Shown piece by piece: positions 8,998 to 16,919 of a stretch of 64,000 bases of DNA. The position numbers and the translations under genes were made by a program. Below the pieces are notes generated by a model, which was not told the DNA's origin, ran no database searches, and saw only the letters and a list, made by a program, of their open reading frames with translations. The DNA comes from Sphingobacterium puteale (GTDB lineage: Bacteria > Bacteroidota > Bacteroidia > Sphingobacteriales > Sphingobacteriaceae), in NCBI RefSeq assembly GCF_003627955.1, contig NZ_RBWS01000006.1, positions 62,001 through 126,000 of the forward strand, given 5' to 3'. How positions within the stretch are numbered: position 1 is the first letter of the stretch; every line of letters starts with the position of its first letter.

Positions 8998-9051
8998 TGT
9001 TATTCATGCAATTTAATAAAGAAATTTGTAGTTCACCTCATAAAGTATAAA

Positions 9052-9423
9052 ATGGAAACTATAAAATTTGTCGTTCATTGGTTGAGTTATGCCTATTACC
9101 TCTATGTATTTGGATATGCCTCATTATTCAAAGTTTTTCAGAAGCAGTCCATGATGCAAAGCATGGATTCTTTAGGTTTTAATAAAACCTGGACACTGGG
9201 CATCGGAGTAGGCGAGTTGCTGGGGGTTTTACTTCTTCTGATTGGTTTGTACAAGACAGAATTCAAAACCGTAGGGATTTTACTTTTGTTTCCATTTGCA
9301 ATAGGTGCTTTTACGGCACATATGGCTTATGGAGAATACCATCATTTTTATAATTCATTAATGATGTGTATTCTTAGCGTTGTTTTACTGGCAACAGACA
9401 AAAATTTTAAAATTATTATTTAG
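9052..9423 (+). CDS. DoxX-like membrane protein
   Basis: Small integral membrane protein of 123 residues with four hydrophobic segments in the DoxX-like arrangement: YAYYLYVFGYASLFKV, a second helix around GVGELLGVLLLLIGLY, a third around GILLLFPFAIGAFTAH and a last one near the C-terminus. Biochemical function is not established for this branch; relatives are tied to redox stress or quinone metabolism. An upstream in-frame extension to 8899 runs into the divergent regulator gene; the ATG at 9052 is the natural start because the family begins with this first helix. The pairing with an HxlR regulator on the other strand suggests inducible expression. Confidence 0.8.
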   Translation: METIKFVVHWLSYAYYLYVFGYASLFKVFQKQSMMQSMDSLGFNKTWTLGIGVGELLGVLLLLIGLYKTEFKTVGILLLFPFAIGAFTAHMAYGEYHHFYNSLMMCILSVVLLATDKNFKIII

Positions 9424-9434
9424 CGTCTTGATAA

Positions 9435-9490
9435 CACAGACCAGGAATGTTCTATTTTATTGAAATATTCCTGATCTGTGCTATTTTTCT
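9435..9490. terminator. Terminator after the DoxX gene
   Basis: Stem CACAGA-C-CAGGAAT (9435-9448) against ATTCCTG-A-TCTGTG (9467-9480), with one mismatch, followed by a T-rich run (9482-9490). Located between the convergent DoxX and 50-aa membrane protein genes. Confidence 0.75.
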
Positions 9491-9534
9491 TATTCTTTTT
9501 ATAGAAAGAATAAACTTTTGTAAAAAACAATCAT

Positions 9535-9687
9535 TTATGCCGCACCGCGGATAACTCGCAACAATACCACTATAATTGCAATAACCAACAATGTGTGGAT
9601 GATATTTCCTGTTGCGTACCCTCCTAAAAAACTAATTGCCCAAATAATTACTAAAATAACGGCGATAATGTATAATAAATTTCCCAT
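9535..9687 (-). CDS. Lmo0937-family (DUF5670) small membrane protein, 50 aa
   Basis: Very short protein starting MGNLLYIIAVILVIIWAI and ending in RVIRGAA. It has two hydrophobic helices (about residues 4-20 and 30-45) separated by a Gly-rich turn (FLGGYATGN). Length, the MGNLLY start and the two-helix pattern match the small Lmo0937/DUF5670 membrane proteins that occur in multiple copies in Bacteroidetes, often near stress genes. Function unknown. It is convergent with the DoxX gene, with a hairpin between them. The frame is supported by its length-perfect match to the family and by the absence of any overlapping gene. Confidence 0.82.
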   Translation of the reverse strand: MGNLLYIIAVILVIIWAISFLGGYATGNIIHTLLVIAIIVVLLRVIRGAA

Positions 9688-9828
9688 AATTTTGATGTAT
9701 TTTTCATTAATAACAATAGCTGTTTAATGATTGTTTTGGAATAAAAACAAACAATGTTCTGTTGGCTATTGTTAGCCTGTTAAAGATCACCGTTATGAGA
9801 AAGTTTAATCATTATAAAAACTAAAGCC

Positions 9829-10116
9829 ATGGCAAAAGCTTATTTACAAGTAACCTTAAAAATTAATAATAGCGATAAAGGTGCCGTATCAGGCATATAT
9901 GAAAAATTTCGGGACTCGTTTATTGATCAGATAAAAGGCGCAACTTCGATAGAGTTGCTAATTGGGGATGGTTATATCCAATTATTACATATTTTTGATA
10001 CGGCCGAAGACGCACAGGCATTTTTATCAACGGAGTTGTATAATAATAACATTCTTTTCGCCCTGAAATCCCTAATGGTCGATACACCTCGGGTTAGTAT
10101 ATATTCTGTCTTATAG
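9829..10116 (+). CDS. Hypothetical protein, 95 aa, small alpha/beta fold
   Basis: Not recognised. The sequence alternates strands and helices (AKAYLQVTLKINN, helix around GIYEKFRDSFIDQIKGA, SIELLIGDGYIQLLHIFD, helix EDAQAFLSTELYN), which resembles a ferredoxin-like or ABM-type dimeric alpha/beta barrel. No signal peptide, so cytoplasmic. It precedes the CinA-like gene on the same strand by about 40 bp and may be co-transcribed with it. The ATG at 9829 is well isolated from upstream stops. No catalytic residue can be named. Confidence 0.6.
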   Translation: MAKAYLQVTLKINNSDKGAVSGIYEKFRDSFIDQIKGATSIELLIGDGYIQLLHIFDTAEDAQAFLSTELYNNNILFALKSLMVDTPRVSIYSVL

Positions 10117-10157
10117 TAACGGTTTTAAGGAAACAACGAAATAGGATCTGTATTTCA

Positions 10158-10700
10158 GTGAGCGCAAATCTAAAGGATATGAACAAAATAAAATTTTTCA
10201 AGGCACAACTTAAGGAAATTAGAAACTCGCTCCTAGCTCACCATGAGCGTTTAGCAGTAGCAGAGAGTGTTACTGCAGGCCTGCTACAGTTTGCCTGTGC
10301 ACAAATGGAAAGTGCGATGGATGTCTATGGGGGAGGAATGACAGCATACACCCTAGAAGAAAAAATCCGTCTATTGGATGTCGATGTAGAGGAAGCCCAA
10401 AAGTGTGACTGTGTATCACCGCTTATCGCTGAACAAATGGCGGTGAGGATAGCGACTTTATTTCATACGGAATGGGGTATTGCGACGACGGGTTATGCGA
10501 CTATCGTGCCCGAATCAAAGGGGAAATTATACGCATTTTTTTCAATCGCTTACCAAGAGCAGATTGTACATACTGAAAAAGTGGAACTAGAAGCAAACAC
10601 CGAAGCTGAGGAAGCGCAAAGAGTTTATGTCATTAGGGCACTTCGTGCATTTAACTTGGCTCTAAAAAATCAGCGTAGATCGGAATCAGCCTATAAATAG
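10158..10700 (+). CDS. CinA C-terminal-domain protein (PncC-like amidohydrolase)
   Basis: Stand-alone version of the CinA C-terminal domain, which in characterised members (PncC) deamidates nicotinamide mononucleotide in NAD recycling. The signature AESVTAGLL corresponds to the AES-C/x-TGG block with the catalytic Ser, followed by MDVYGGGMTAYTLEEKIRLLDV, and GIATTGYA corresponds to the family's G-x-AG-P region. The change of TGG to TAG and the altered GIATTGYA motif are departures that may affect activity. At 180 residues it is slightly longer than PncC because of the N-terminus; the GTG at 10158 or the in-frame ATG at 10179 (MNKIKFF) could be the start. Cytoplasmic. Confidence 0.8.
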   Translation: MSANLKDMNKIKFFKAQLKEIRNSLLAHHERLAVAESVTAGLLQFACAQMESAMDVYGGGMTAYTLEEKIRLLDVDVEEAQKCDCVSPLIAEQMAVRIATLFHTEWGIATTGYATIVPESKGKLYAFFSIAYQEQIVHTEKVELEANTEAEEAQRVYVIRALRAFNLALKNQRRSESAYK

Positions 10701-10703
10701 AAA

Positions 10704-10732
10704 CGTCTCTCTAATTGGAGAGACGCTATTTC
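10704..10732. terminator. Terminator between convergent genes
   Basis: Perfect 8-bp stem CGTCTCTC (10704-10711) / GAGAGACG (10718-10725) with a 6-nt loop, followed by CTATTTCTT. Lies between the CinA-like gene and the end of the glycosyltransferase gene. Confidence 0.6.
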
Positions 10733-11914
10733 TTATGCTTCCTGTTTTAAATCAAACGAATGGTAATTTTTGTAATGTGCTAAGGACCGTATCGGCGTTG
10801 ATAAGTTGGATAGTAACTCAAGATAGACCTTTGCAACCATTTTCCAGGTTGTCTGTTCGCCGTAACTACGCGCTTTGAAACGATGCCAAGCCAGCAGTCT
10901 TCGAGATTGATAAAGCAATTGGATATTCTCGCTCATTGTTTGAATATCGCTGAAGGGAGTGAGAATTCCCCGCTCGTCTGTCAAGAGATCTGTTGCATGC
11001 CAATAAGGTGTCGAAATGACCGCAGCACCTGCACCGACAGCAAAAGATAATGTCCCGCTACTGATTTGTTGTTCATGTTGATAGGGGGATAAATAGATAT
11101 CACAAGCTGTTAAGTATTCTTTCAGTTGCTCATCACTTAAAAATTCATCTACAAAAACTACTTTATCTTGTAATTTCAACTGAGCCACTAGGCTTTGTAA
11201 TTCAAAACGATAGGATTCACCTTCGTGAGCCAGAACATTCGGATGCGTTTTGCCCACGATCAAGTATTTGAAATTTGCTAAATCCAATCCTTCCAAGGAG
11301 CGGATCGCATATTCAAGTCCTTTGCTTCGACCAATTAAGCCGAAAGTCATCATCACAAAATTATCTTGAAAACCTAATCTGTATTTTGCTAACCCTTGGT
11401 TGTAATCAAATTGTGGCACACCGTGAGGAATCACTTTAATTTTTTTATCGTCAATCATAGGGAACAGTTCCATTAACAATTCGCTTCCTTTTGGTGATAA
11501 GGACACCACAGCTTGCGATTTTATGAGGAGCGATTCCATAATTTCCTTTTGACGTAATGAGGGAGATTGCAATATGGTATGAAAGATCGTTAGCAAAGGT
11601 ATATTTAAACTATTGGCAAGCTGATTAATAAATAGACCATCAGCGCCGCCAAATATACCATACTCATGCTGAATAATACAATAGTTATATTCTTCATTGA
11701 TAATATGAGCGGCTTGAATATAGCTATCCAATCTTTCCTTGTCAATAACAAAGCGAACAGATGGATCGAACTCTTCAACGCTGGATCTGGATACCGCAAT
11801 CACATCAACGATGGTATTCCCGTCAGCACTCATGCCTTGTTTAAGATCTTTTGTGAAAGTTGCCAATCCACATTCCTGGGGTGGATAGGTACTTATAATA
11901 ACGACTCTTCTCAT
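10733..11914 (-). CDS. GT4-type glycosyltransferase
   Basis: Retaining glycosyltransferase of the GT-B fold, family 4 type, transferring a sugar from an activated donor to an unknown acceptor. The N-terminal domain starts MRRVVIISTYPPQECGLATF and contains IIQHEYGIFGG; the C-terminal donor domain begins near FGLIGRSKGLEYAI and has SPYQHEQQISSGTLSFAVGAGAAVIST, where the usual E-x7-E is replaced by a related EQQISSGT pattern. No signal peptide or membrane segment, so cytoplasmic. I place the start at 11914 because the core fold begins there and because a 39-codon ORF stops 4 nt upstream; an in-frame ATG at 11953 would overlap that ORF. Confidence 0.87.
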   Translation of the reverse strand: MRRVVIISTYPPQECGLATFTKDLKQGMSADGNTIVDVIAVSRSSVEEFDPSVRFVIDKERLDSYIQAAHIINEEYNYCIIQHEYGIFGGADGLFINQLANSLNIPLLTIFHTILQSPSLRQKEIMESLLIKSQAVVSLSPKGSELLMELFPMIDDKKIKVIPHGVPQFDYNQGLAKYRLGFQDNFVMMTFGLIGRSKGLEYAIRSLEGLDLANFKYLIVGKTHPNVLAHEGESYRFELQSLVAQLKLQDKVVFVDEFLSDEQLKEYLTACDIYLSPYQHEQQISSGTLSFAVGAGAAVISTPYWHATDLLTDERGILTPFSDIQTMSENIQLLYQSRRLLAWHRFKARSYGEQTTWKMVAKVYLELLSNLSTPIRSLAHYKNYHSFDLKQEA

Positions 11915-11918
11915 ACAC

Positions 11919-12038
11919 TTAGGCCTTTTTGCTGTCTTCATTTTCGTTTTCAACAGGGATATCCAAAATAGCCATCAATAATAGATAATATCCCTTTTCT
12001 AATCCCATTTTTTTTGCTTTTTGATCTATATTTTCCAT
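11919..12038 (-). CDS. 39-aa small protein, coupled to the glycosyltransferase
   Basis: Short ORF reading MENIDQKAKKMGLEKGYYLL at its start, followed by a hydrophobic stretch (YYLLLMAILDIPV) and an acidic, Lys-rich tail. Its stop codon (11919-11921) lies 4 nt before the ATG of the glycosyltransferase, the spacing typical of translational coupling. The likely promoter side and the direction agree. No family recognised; it could be a small partner peptide or a leader ORF that controls glycosyltransferase translation. Confidence 0.5.
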   Translation of the reverse strand: MENIDQKAKKMGLEKGYYLLLMAILDIPVENENEDSKKA

Positions 12039-12350
12039 GTTAAGTATTATGATTAAGGTGTTATATTTTTTTCCTTTCGTAACTCAAAAGCTGTACCCAA
12101 AAGACCGTATTTATGACATATCCGTAGTTTTCAAATGTGTAATCCGTATAGTATGGTGTATTTGCCGCAAAAAAACTTTTTGACCAGGTATTTTTCCCCG
12201 AATAAAGAAATTTATTCCATCGCCCAAAAAAGTATTTGTCACAGCTATTTATTTTTGCGTTCATTTAAACAATTTGCACCGGCTGATGGTTTATCTACGG
12301 AATTACAACAAAGGTCTTATGAAGAGCCTTAAAAATGTATTTTATTAAAT
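12039..12350. other. Intergenic gap without a recognisable gene
   Basis: About 310 bp, AT-rich, between the divergent 39-aa ORF and the DUF202 gene. Two short frames (12061-12264 minus, 12135-12332 plus) are open but have no protein-like pattern. It presumably holds both promoters. Confidence 0.5.
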
Positions 12351-12734
12351 ATGATGGAAAAGAATAACTCTAAAAAAATCAATGATCATTTGGCCAACGA
12401 GCGTACATTCTTAGCCTGGATAACCACGAGTTTGGGTATCATGGGCTTTGGTTTTGTCGTTGTTAAGTTTTCCTTATTTATCCAACAGGTAACGTTAATG
12501 CTCAATTCAAAAAAAACGATGAATATTGAACATGAGTATTCTGGGGTTGTTGGTATTTCGATTGTTATTATCGGTTCTGTTACTGTAGTATTGGCTTACA
12601 TCAAGTATAGGAGAGTGGTTAAACAGATTGAAGAGGAACGTTTTACTTATGGGTCCTACGGCATTGCTTTGATGTCAGCCTGCTTTCTCATTATTGGCCT
12701 GCTACTGGGCTGGCATTTGATAGATAGTCTATAA
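12351..12734 (+). CDS. DUF202 / YidH-family membrane protein
   Basis: Small inner-membrane protein of 127 residues with the DUF202 signature HLANERTFLAWITTSLGIMG, followed by three hydrophobic segments (about residues 22-45, 62-84 and 100-122). The loop between the first two helices is longer than usual, with a charged stretch (NSKKTMNIEHEYSG). Function unknown. The start may be the first or second of two consecutive ATG codons (12351 or 12354). It converges on the antiporter gene across a 165-bp gap. Confidence 0.88.
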   Translation: MMEKNNSKKINDHLANERTFLAWITTSLGIMGFGFVVVKFSLFIQQVTLMLNSKKTMNIEHEYSGVVGISIVIIGSVTVVLAYIKYRRVVKQIEEERFTYGSYGIALMSACFLIIGLLLGWHLIDSL

Positions 12735-12899
12735 AATCTTTGTTCCAATAGTGTCGTTCTCTTTTCTTATTTGCATCTTAATCTAACGGATTGACGTCGC
12801 TTTTTATAAAATCAGGAAATAGATTTTAGTCTTCGTCAGGTTTCTTTCGCGATATTTTTGGTAAAATAGTAAATATAGTGCAAGCTTTGCCTCAACTTA

Positions 12900-14477
12900 C
12901 TAGCTTTTCATATTCATTCTTTCTTCTTGAAGGTCAAGCAGACGTAAGTGTTTTCGGATAATTTCCTCATCAAGCAAAAGCTCTTCACGATTTTTATTGA
13001 TAAGCCATATCCGTTGAGTTTCCAGAATGTCAATATAGATTTTTCGATATTCAGCGTAATTAATGATGATTTCCGAACTCATCAATTGATTTTCATATTT
13101 CTGCAATTGGTCTTTCAATGTGGGGAAACTATCTATTTTGTCTGCATAATCCTGACGGATTTTATCCACTGCTACCTGAGCAAGCTTGTTTTGAATTTCA
13201 TAATCTATTTCCTTTTCCGTTCTCACAAAATCCCGGTCTACAAGTGGGAATTTTTTCAATAGAAAGGGAAGGGTAAGTCCTTGGACAAGTAATGTTAAAA
13301 GAATGGTGACAAATGTGATAAAGAGGATCAGATTTCGTTGTGGAAAAGGTGTACCGTCAGCCAAAGTCAAGGGTATTGAGAGTGCCGCCGCCAAAGAAAC
13401 CACACCCCGCATTCCGGTCCAGCCAATGATCATGGGAGTTTTCCATCCGGGAGACTGCGCATCCGCCACAGTGATGAAATTTCTCATAATTAATGTAGTA
13501 ATTACCGCCGCATAACCAGCTAGAATTCGTACAATAATGAGTACAGCGGTAACCGCCAAACCATAACCGATCGCCGTATAAATATCGGTGTCGCCCAATC
13601 CATTAACAATTTCGGGTAGATCCAATCCGATAAGCATGAAAACAATTCCGTTAAGTAGAAAACAAAAGCTTTCCCAAACCGTTACAGTACGTATTCTGGA
13701 GGCGCTACTCAAAAAGTCGTGACTTCGATAAGAGAGAAACAAGCCACCGCTTACTACCGCTAAGACCCCAGAAGCGTGAAATTCTTCCGTGACCAAATAC
13801 ATGGAGAAGGGCGCAATGAAAGTCAATAATATATCTGTATTTGGATCGGTAGGTAAAATCTTGTGCATTTTAAGGAAAATATAGGCCATTGAGATTCCTA
13901 TACCTACGCCACCTACACACATCCACACAAAGTTTCCTGCGGCTTCATACCATACAAATTGTCCCGTTGCGGCTGCAATCATCGCAAAACGGAAAATTAT
14001 TAACGAAGAAGCATCATTCAGCAAGCTTTCTCCTTCAAGAATGGAAGCCAATCTTTTCGGCACTTTTACAAATTTCAAAATTGCACCTGCACTTACTGCG
14101 TCGGGAGGAGAAACAATTCCGCCCAATAAAAAGCCCAGGGCCAAAGAAAATCCGGGGATAAAATAGTTTGCGAAAATCGCTACCGATAATGCTGTAAAAA
14201 ACACGACGACAAAAGCAAAGCTGAAAATAATCCTGCGCCATCGCCAAAGCTCCTTCCAGGAGGTTGACCAAGCGGCTTCATACAGTAGAGGTGGCAGAAA
14301 AATAATAAATATTAATTCAGGTTCTATCTTTATGGGTGGTACTCCCGGAATAAAACTTATTAAAAGCCCAGCTACCACAAGCAAAACAGGATAGGCGACC
14401 TGAATTTTTTTTGCCAGCATAATAAGCATGGTGATCAATAGAACCAAAAAAAGATAGAATGCGAAATTTTCTAACAT
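12900..14477 (-). CDS. CPA1-family Na+/H+ antiporter
   Basis: Inner-membrane cation/proton antiporter of the monovalent cation:proton antiporter-1 family, exchanging Na+ (or K+) for protons in pH and salt homeostasis. There are about 12 hydrophobic segments over residues 1-405, including LPPLLYEAAW (61-70) and the ion-binding GESLLNDASSL with N154-D155. After the last helix a hydrophilic tail of about 110 residues (about 415-525) with heptad-like charged helices (KIDSFPTLKDQLQKYENQL, LLDLQEERMN) forms the cytoplasmic regulatory domain common in bacterial NhaP-type proteins. It is a single-gene unit. Exact ion specificity cannot be read. Confidence 0.93.
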   Translation of the reverse strand: MLENFAFYLFLVLLITMLIMLAKKIQVAYPVLLVVAGLLISFIPGVPPIKIEPELIFIIFLPPLLYEAAWSTSWKELWRWRRIIFSFAFVVVFFTALSVAIFANYFIPGFSLALGFLLGGIVSPPDAVSAGAILKFVKVPKRLASILEGESLLNDASSLIIFRFAMIAAATGQFVWYEAAGNFVWMCVGGVGIGISMAYIFLKMHKILPTDPNTDILLTFIAPFSMYLVTEEFHASGVLAVVSGGLFLSYRSHDFLSSASRIRTVTVWESFCFLLNGIVFMLIGLDLPEIVNGLGDTDIYTAIGYGLAVTAVLIIVRILAGYAAVITTLIMRNFITVADAQSPGWKTPMIIGWTGMRGVVSLAAALSIPLTLADGTPFPQRNLILFITFVTILLTLLVQGLTLPFLLKKFPLVDRDFVRTEKEIDYEIQNKLAQVAVDKIRQDYADKIDSFPTLKDQLQKYENQLMSSEIIINYAEYRKIYIDILETQRIWLINKNREELLLDEEIIRKHLRLLDLQEERMNMKS

Positions 14478-14605
14478 GTATAAGTTTTAGATACATAAAT
14501 ATATATTAAATTTTTAAAAACACGTAGGGCCTTCTATAATTTAGGCCGATCCTAAATGTTGTTCAACCCGTTCTGATAGCCATAATCTATTGACCTTGAA
14601 GCTGG

Positions 14606-14889
14606 AGTAAAAACATATCAACAGACAAAACAGGCAGTACGAATAGATTGTTGGCTGAAGATTTTTTGAACGGAACGGATTATGAGCTGCTCTATTAAAA
14701 TTGGCTCAGGCTACCGATATTTTTAGTGTCAATACGATTTTATATCCGACGAGCGGAAATCTATATGATAGGCTAACAGAAGCTTATCTGAAAGCCGGCC
14801 AAAAAGACAAGGCGAAGCAGCCTTATAAAAAGATGCCCAAAACCAATCCTGGGAGCAAAATAGCAATTAAGATATTATATACATTATAA
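14606..14889 (+). pseudogene. Decayed C-terminal tail of a serine-hydrolase/TPR-type protein
   Basis: Two frames join into one recognisable segment. The first (14606-14695) reads ...RLLAEDFLNGTDYELLY and hits TAA at 14696; the second, opened by a 2-nt shift at 14701, continues AQATDIFSVNTILYP...NLYDRLTEAYLKAGQKDKA. In Bacteroidetes beta-lactamase-fold serine hydrolases a tail of the form LN-x-LGY-x-LL...A-x-x-x-F-x-x-N-x-x-x-YP-x-S-x-N-x-YDSL-x-EAYLKAG is common. The catalytic domain is gone, no start codon precedes it, and the shift at TATTAAAATTG breaks it. The alternative, a 62-aa gene starting at TTG 14701, is less likely. Confidence 0.6.
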
Positions 14890-14927
14890 GGGAACTGTAA
14901 TAAGCCAATTTTTTCCTAATTTGCAAC

Positions 14928-15194
14928 ATGTCAATGCAAGCTAATATGTATCAATTATTTTCCGATGGGATTCTGTCCATCTGGAAAAATCAAGGAATAT
15001 CCTATATTAAGGTTGAGGAACTATCTACAATAGAGGGGATCACTTTTTTTGAGCTGATACCCGATGCTGAACTTTTGGATGGCGGTGGGGTAGATACGCT
15101 TTATGCGATAGATTCCGAGGATGTGGATGATATGCTATTATTTAGTAAAAATGTTAGATTTGTCGTTCACAAGATCTACCTAGAAGAAGATTAA
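14928..15194 (+). CDS. Hypothetical protein, 88 aa
   Basis: Not recognised. Small, acidic, soluble protein (many D and E in the second half, ending YLEED). Alternating beta-like segments (SYIKVEELS, ITFFELIP, VRFVVHKIYL) suggest a small alpha/beta fold. No signal peptide. The ATG at 14928 encodes MSMQANMYQL; ATGs at 14934 and 14946 are alternatives. It lies between the decayed gene and the Nudix gene on the same strand, 89 bp before the latter. Codon usage looks like its neighbours. Confidence 0.55.
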   Translation: MSMQANMYQLFSDGILSIWKNQGISYIKVEELSTIEGITFFELIPDAELLDGGGVDTLYAIDSEDVDDMLLFSKNVRFVVHKIYLEED

Positions 15195-15283
15195 GTCGAA
15201 TATTTGTGTAAAATAAGAAACGGCGTTCTGAAAATTGAAAATTAGTAATAATTGTAAAGCTTTGCTTTCAATGCGTTTATCAG

Positions 15284-15745
15284 ATGACAAAAACGAGATT
15301 CAGTGCAGGAATATTACTGTATAAATTCCAGGGAGCAGAAATTTCTTTTTTTCTGGTTCATCCCGGCGGTCCCTTCTTCGCAAAAAGAGACGAAGGATGG
15401 TGGACTGTGCCCAAGGGGGAGGTTGAAGACAATGAAAGTGAACTGTTGACAGCTAAGAGGGAGTTTCAGGAGGAAACTGGCTATTTGCCTCACGGGAATT
15501 TTATACAATTAAATCCTATTAAGCAAAAAGGCGGAAAAATTGTACATTGCTGGGCTGTTGAGGGCGACATTGATACCGACAGTCTTGTCAGTAATAATTT
15601 TCAGATGGAATGGCCACCAAAATCCGGTAGGATACAGACATATCCGGAAATAGACAGTGGCGCATGGTTTACAATGGAAGAGGCCAAGAGGAAAATCAAT
15701 GTGCAGCAGATTTCTTTCCTTGAGCAAATAGCGGCTATTTTTTGA
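15284..15745 (+). CDS. Nudix hydrolase
   Basis: Cytoplasmic Nudix-superfamily pyrophosphohydrolase of 153 residues that would cleave a nucleoside diphosphate linked to another group. The full Nudix box is present at residues 45-66: G45 in PKGEV, then E-L-L-T-A-KREFQEETG, satisfying G-x5-E-x7-REUxEExGU and supplying the metal-binding glutamates. The start ...FSAGILLYK and the W-rich part (EGWWTVPKGE, EWPPKSGRIQTYPEID) resemble the subgroup often annotated as NTP pyrophosphohydrolase. The substrate cannot be predicted. It converges on the AraC gene with only 21 bp between stop codons. Confidence 0.93.
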   Translation: MTKTRFSAGILLYKFQGAEISFFLVHPGGPFFAKRDEGWWTVPKGEVEDNESELLTAKREFQEETGYLPHGNFIQLNPIKQKGGKIVHCWAVEGDIDTDSLVSNNFQMEWPPKSGRIQTYPEIDSGAWFTMEEAKRKINVQQISFLEQIAAIF

Positions 15746-15766
15746 TGCAGGTAATGTAAATAAATC

Positions 15767-16825
15767 CTAATCAGATTGTAGATAAGCTCTATCTTTTAAC
15801 GACTCAGTTTGTTTGACGGAGAGACCTCGTGGTGTAAGTAGCGCTTCCGATTTTTTTCGAAGTTGAATTGGCGCTACGCCACATTGCTTCTTGAAGGCAA
15901 CAGAAAAGGATGATGGAGAAGAATATCCCGTTCTGAATGCTATTTCTTTAATAGATAGATCAGTTGTTTTTAACAGAGAGATTGCTTTCTGAATATGTAC
16001 TTTCGTCGCAAACTGGAATAACCCCATGCCTGATATCTCCTTAAATCCCTTTTTCAGTTTGTATTGATTGATGCCGAATTTAATAGCTAGCTGCTCGATC
16101 GTATAGAATTCTCTGGTATTTTGTGTAATAAAATCTTGAATTGCATAAAATACATTGGCGTCAGCCTCTCGATAACAGCTCTCCGTATCCATTTGCTTAT
16201 TTTCATGATTGATCGATTCAAATAGCAATTGCAGGAGGATCATTATTCTGCCTTTCATAAAGTACTGCCGCAGAATACCCGTTTTACTATAGGATTTCAT
16301 CTCTTGGAGAATGTGAAGCATTTGCGAACTCAGAGGAATACCCGCTTCAACCAAACGGACAAAGTTATTCTGATCAACTTCATCTATAAAAGAATCTACA
16401 AGTTGTGTTTCTGCAATAAACTGATGAAAATAGTCTGACTCAACATAGATATCAAAATTGCGATAGGCTATATTTTTCTCGAAGAATATCTCTACATCGG
16501 ATTCCGAAGGCGTGAAATAGATATAATTGTGCTGAGGTAAATAGTTATTGAATTTGTTGTTAATACGATCTTTTAGCACCTGTTGATTCAGGAAAAAGGC
16601 AATTTGAATGTAATTTTTTGTGGGGGTTTTGTACGCCAGCGTAATGTCTTGTGCAAAACTATAGGCGTAATCTCTAATGATAAACTCAGGACTATTATAA
16701 ATATAGGTTGTTGTAAAGCTGCCCAAGGGCGAATCCAGCCGCTTTACAGTTTGGTCATCTTCATCCTGATCATAAAAGCGTAGTACATCCGCCATCAGTT
16801 CGTGATTTGTTTTAATTACTCCCAT
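15767..16825 (-). CDS. AraC-family regulator, PchR-like
   Basis: Transcription activator of 352 residues. The N-terminal half (about 1-215) is a ligand-sensing region with no clear motif; the C-terminal AraC domain has the two helix-turn-helix parts FYTIEQLAIKFGINQYKLKKG (about 240-262) and LSIKEIAFRTGYSSPSSFSVAFKK (about 288-311). Size and layout match the PchR type that controls siderophore receptors in response to the ferric siderophore. It is divergent from such a receptor gene at 16920, 94 bp away, which makes that gene its probable target. The C-terminal tail after the second motif is about 30 residues longer than needed. Confidence 0.9.
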   Translation of the reverse strand: MGVIKTNHELMADVLRFYDQDEDDQTVKRLDSPLGSFTTTYIYNSPEFIIRDYAYSFAQDITLAYKTPTKNYIQIAFFLNQQVLKDRINNKFNNYLPQHNYIYFTPSESDVEIFFEKNIAYRNFDIYVESDYFHQFIAETQLVDSFIDEVDQNNFVRLVEAGIPLSSQMLHILQEMKSYSKTGILRQYFMKGRIMILLQLLFESINHENKQMDTESCYREADANVFYAIQDFITQNTREFYTIEQLAIKFGINQYKLKKGFKEISGMGLFQFATKVHIQKAISLLKTTDLSIKEIAFRTGYSSPSSFSVAFKKQCGVAPIQLRKKSEALLTPRGLSVKQTESLKDRAYLQSD

Positions 16826-16845
16826 ATTCTAATGTTTTTCTCCCG

Positions 16846-16883
16846 AATTCGAAATTCGATTGGGTCTATCTACTCTAAATTTG
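16846..16883 (+). promoter_or_regulatory. Candidate promoter/operator of the siderophore receptor gene
   Basis: TAAATTTG at 16876-16883 matches the Bacteroidetes -7 box TAnnTTTG, 36 nt before the receptor ATG. Directly upstream is the A/T-rich iterated sequence CGAATTCGAAATTCGATT (16844-16861), where an AraC-type activator could bind; no good -33 box is present, as is usual for an activator-dependent promoter. Confidence 0.35.
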
Positions 16884-16919
16884 TGGTGTAAATTTAATTA
16901 TATTAATTCTAAATAATTT

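Noticed and set aside
9764-9777. Small hairpin GGCTA-TTGT-TAGCC as a riboswitch or terminator
   Set aside because: Only a 5-bp stem, no T tract and no conserved structure around it.
12061-12264. Minus-strand 67-aa frame
   Set aside because: Aromatic-rich without a recognisable fold or motif; lies in the presumed promoter region.
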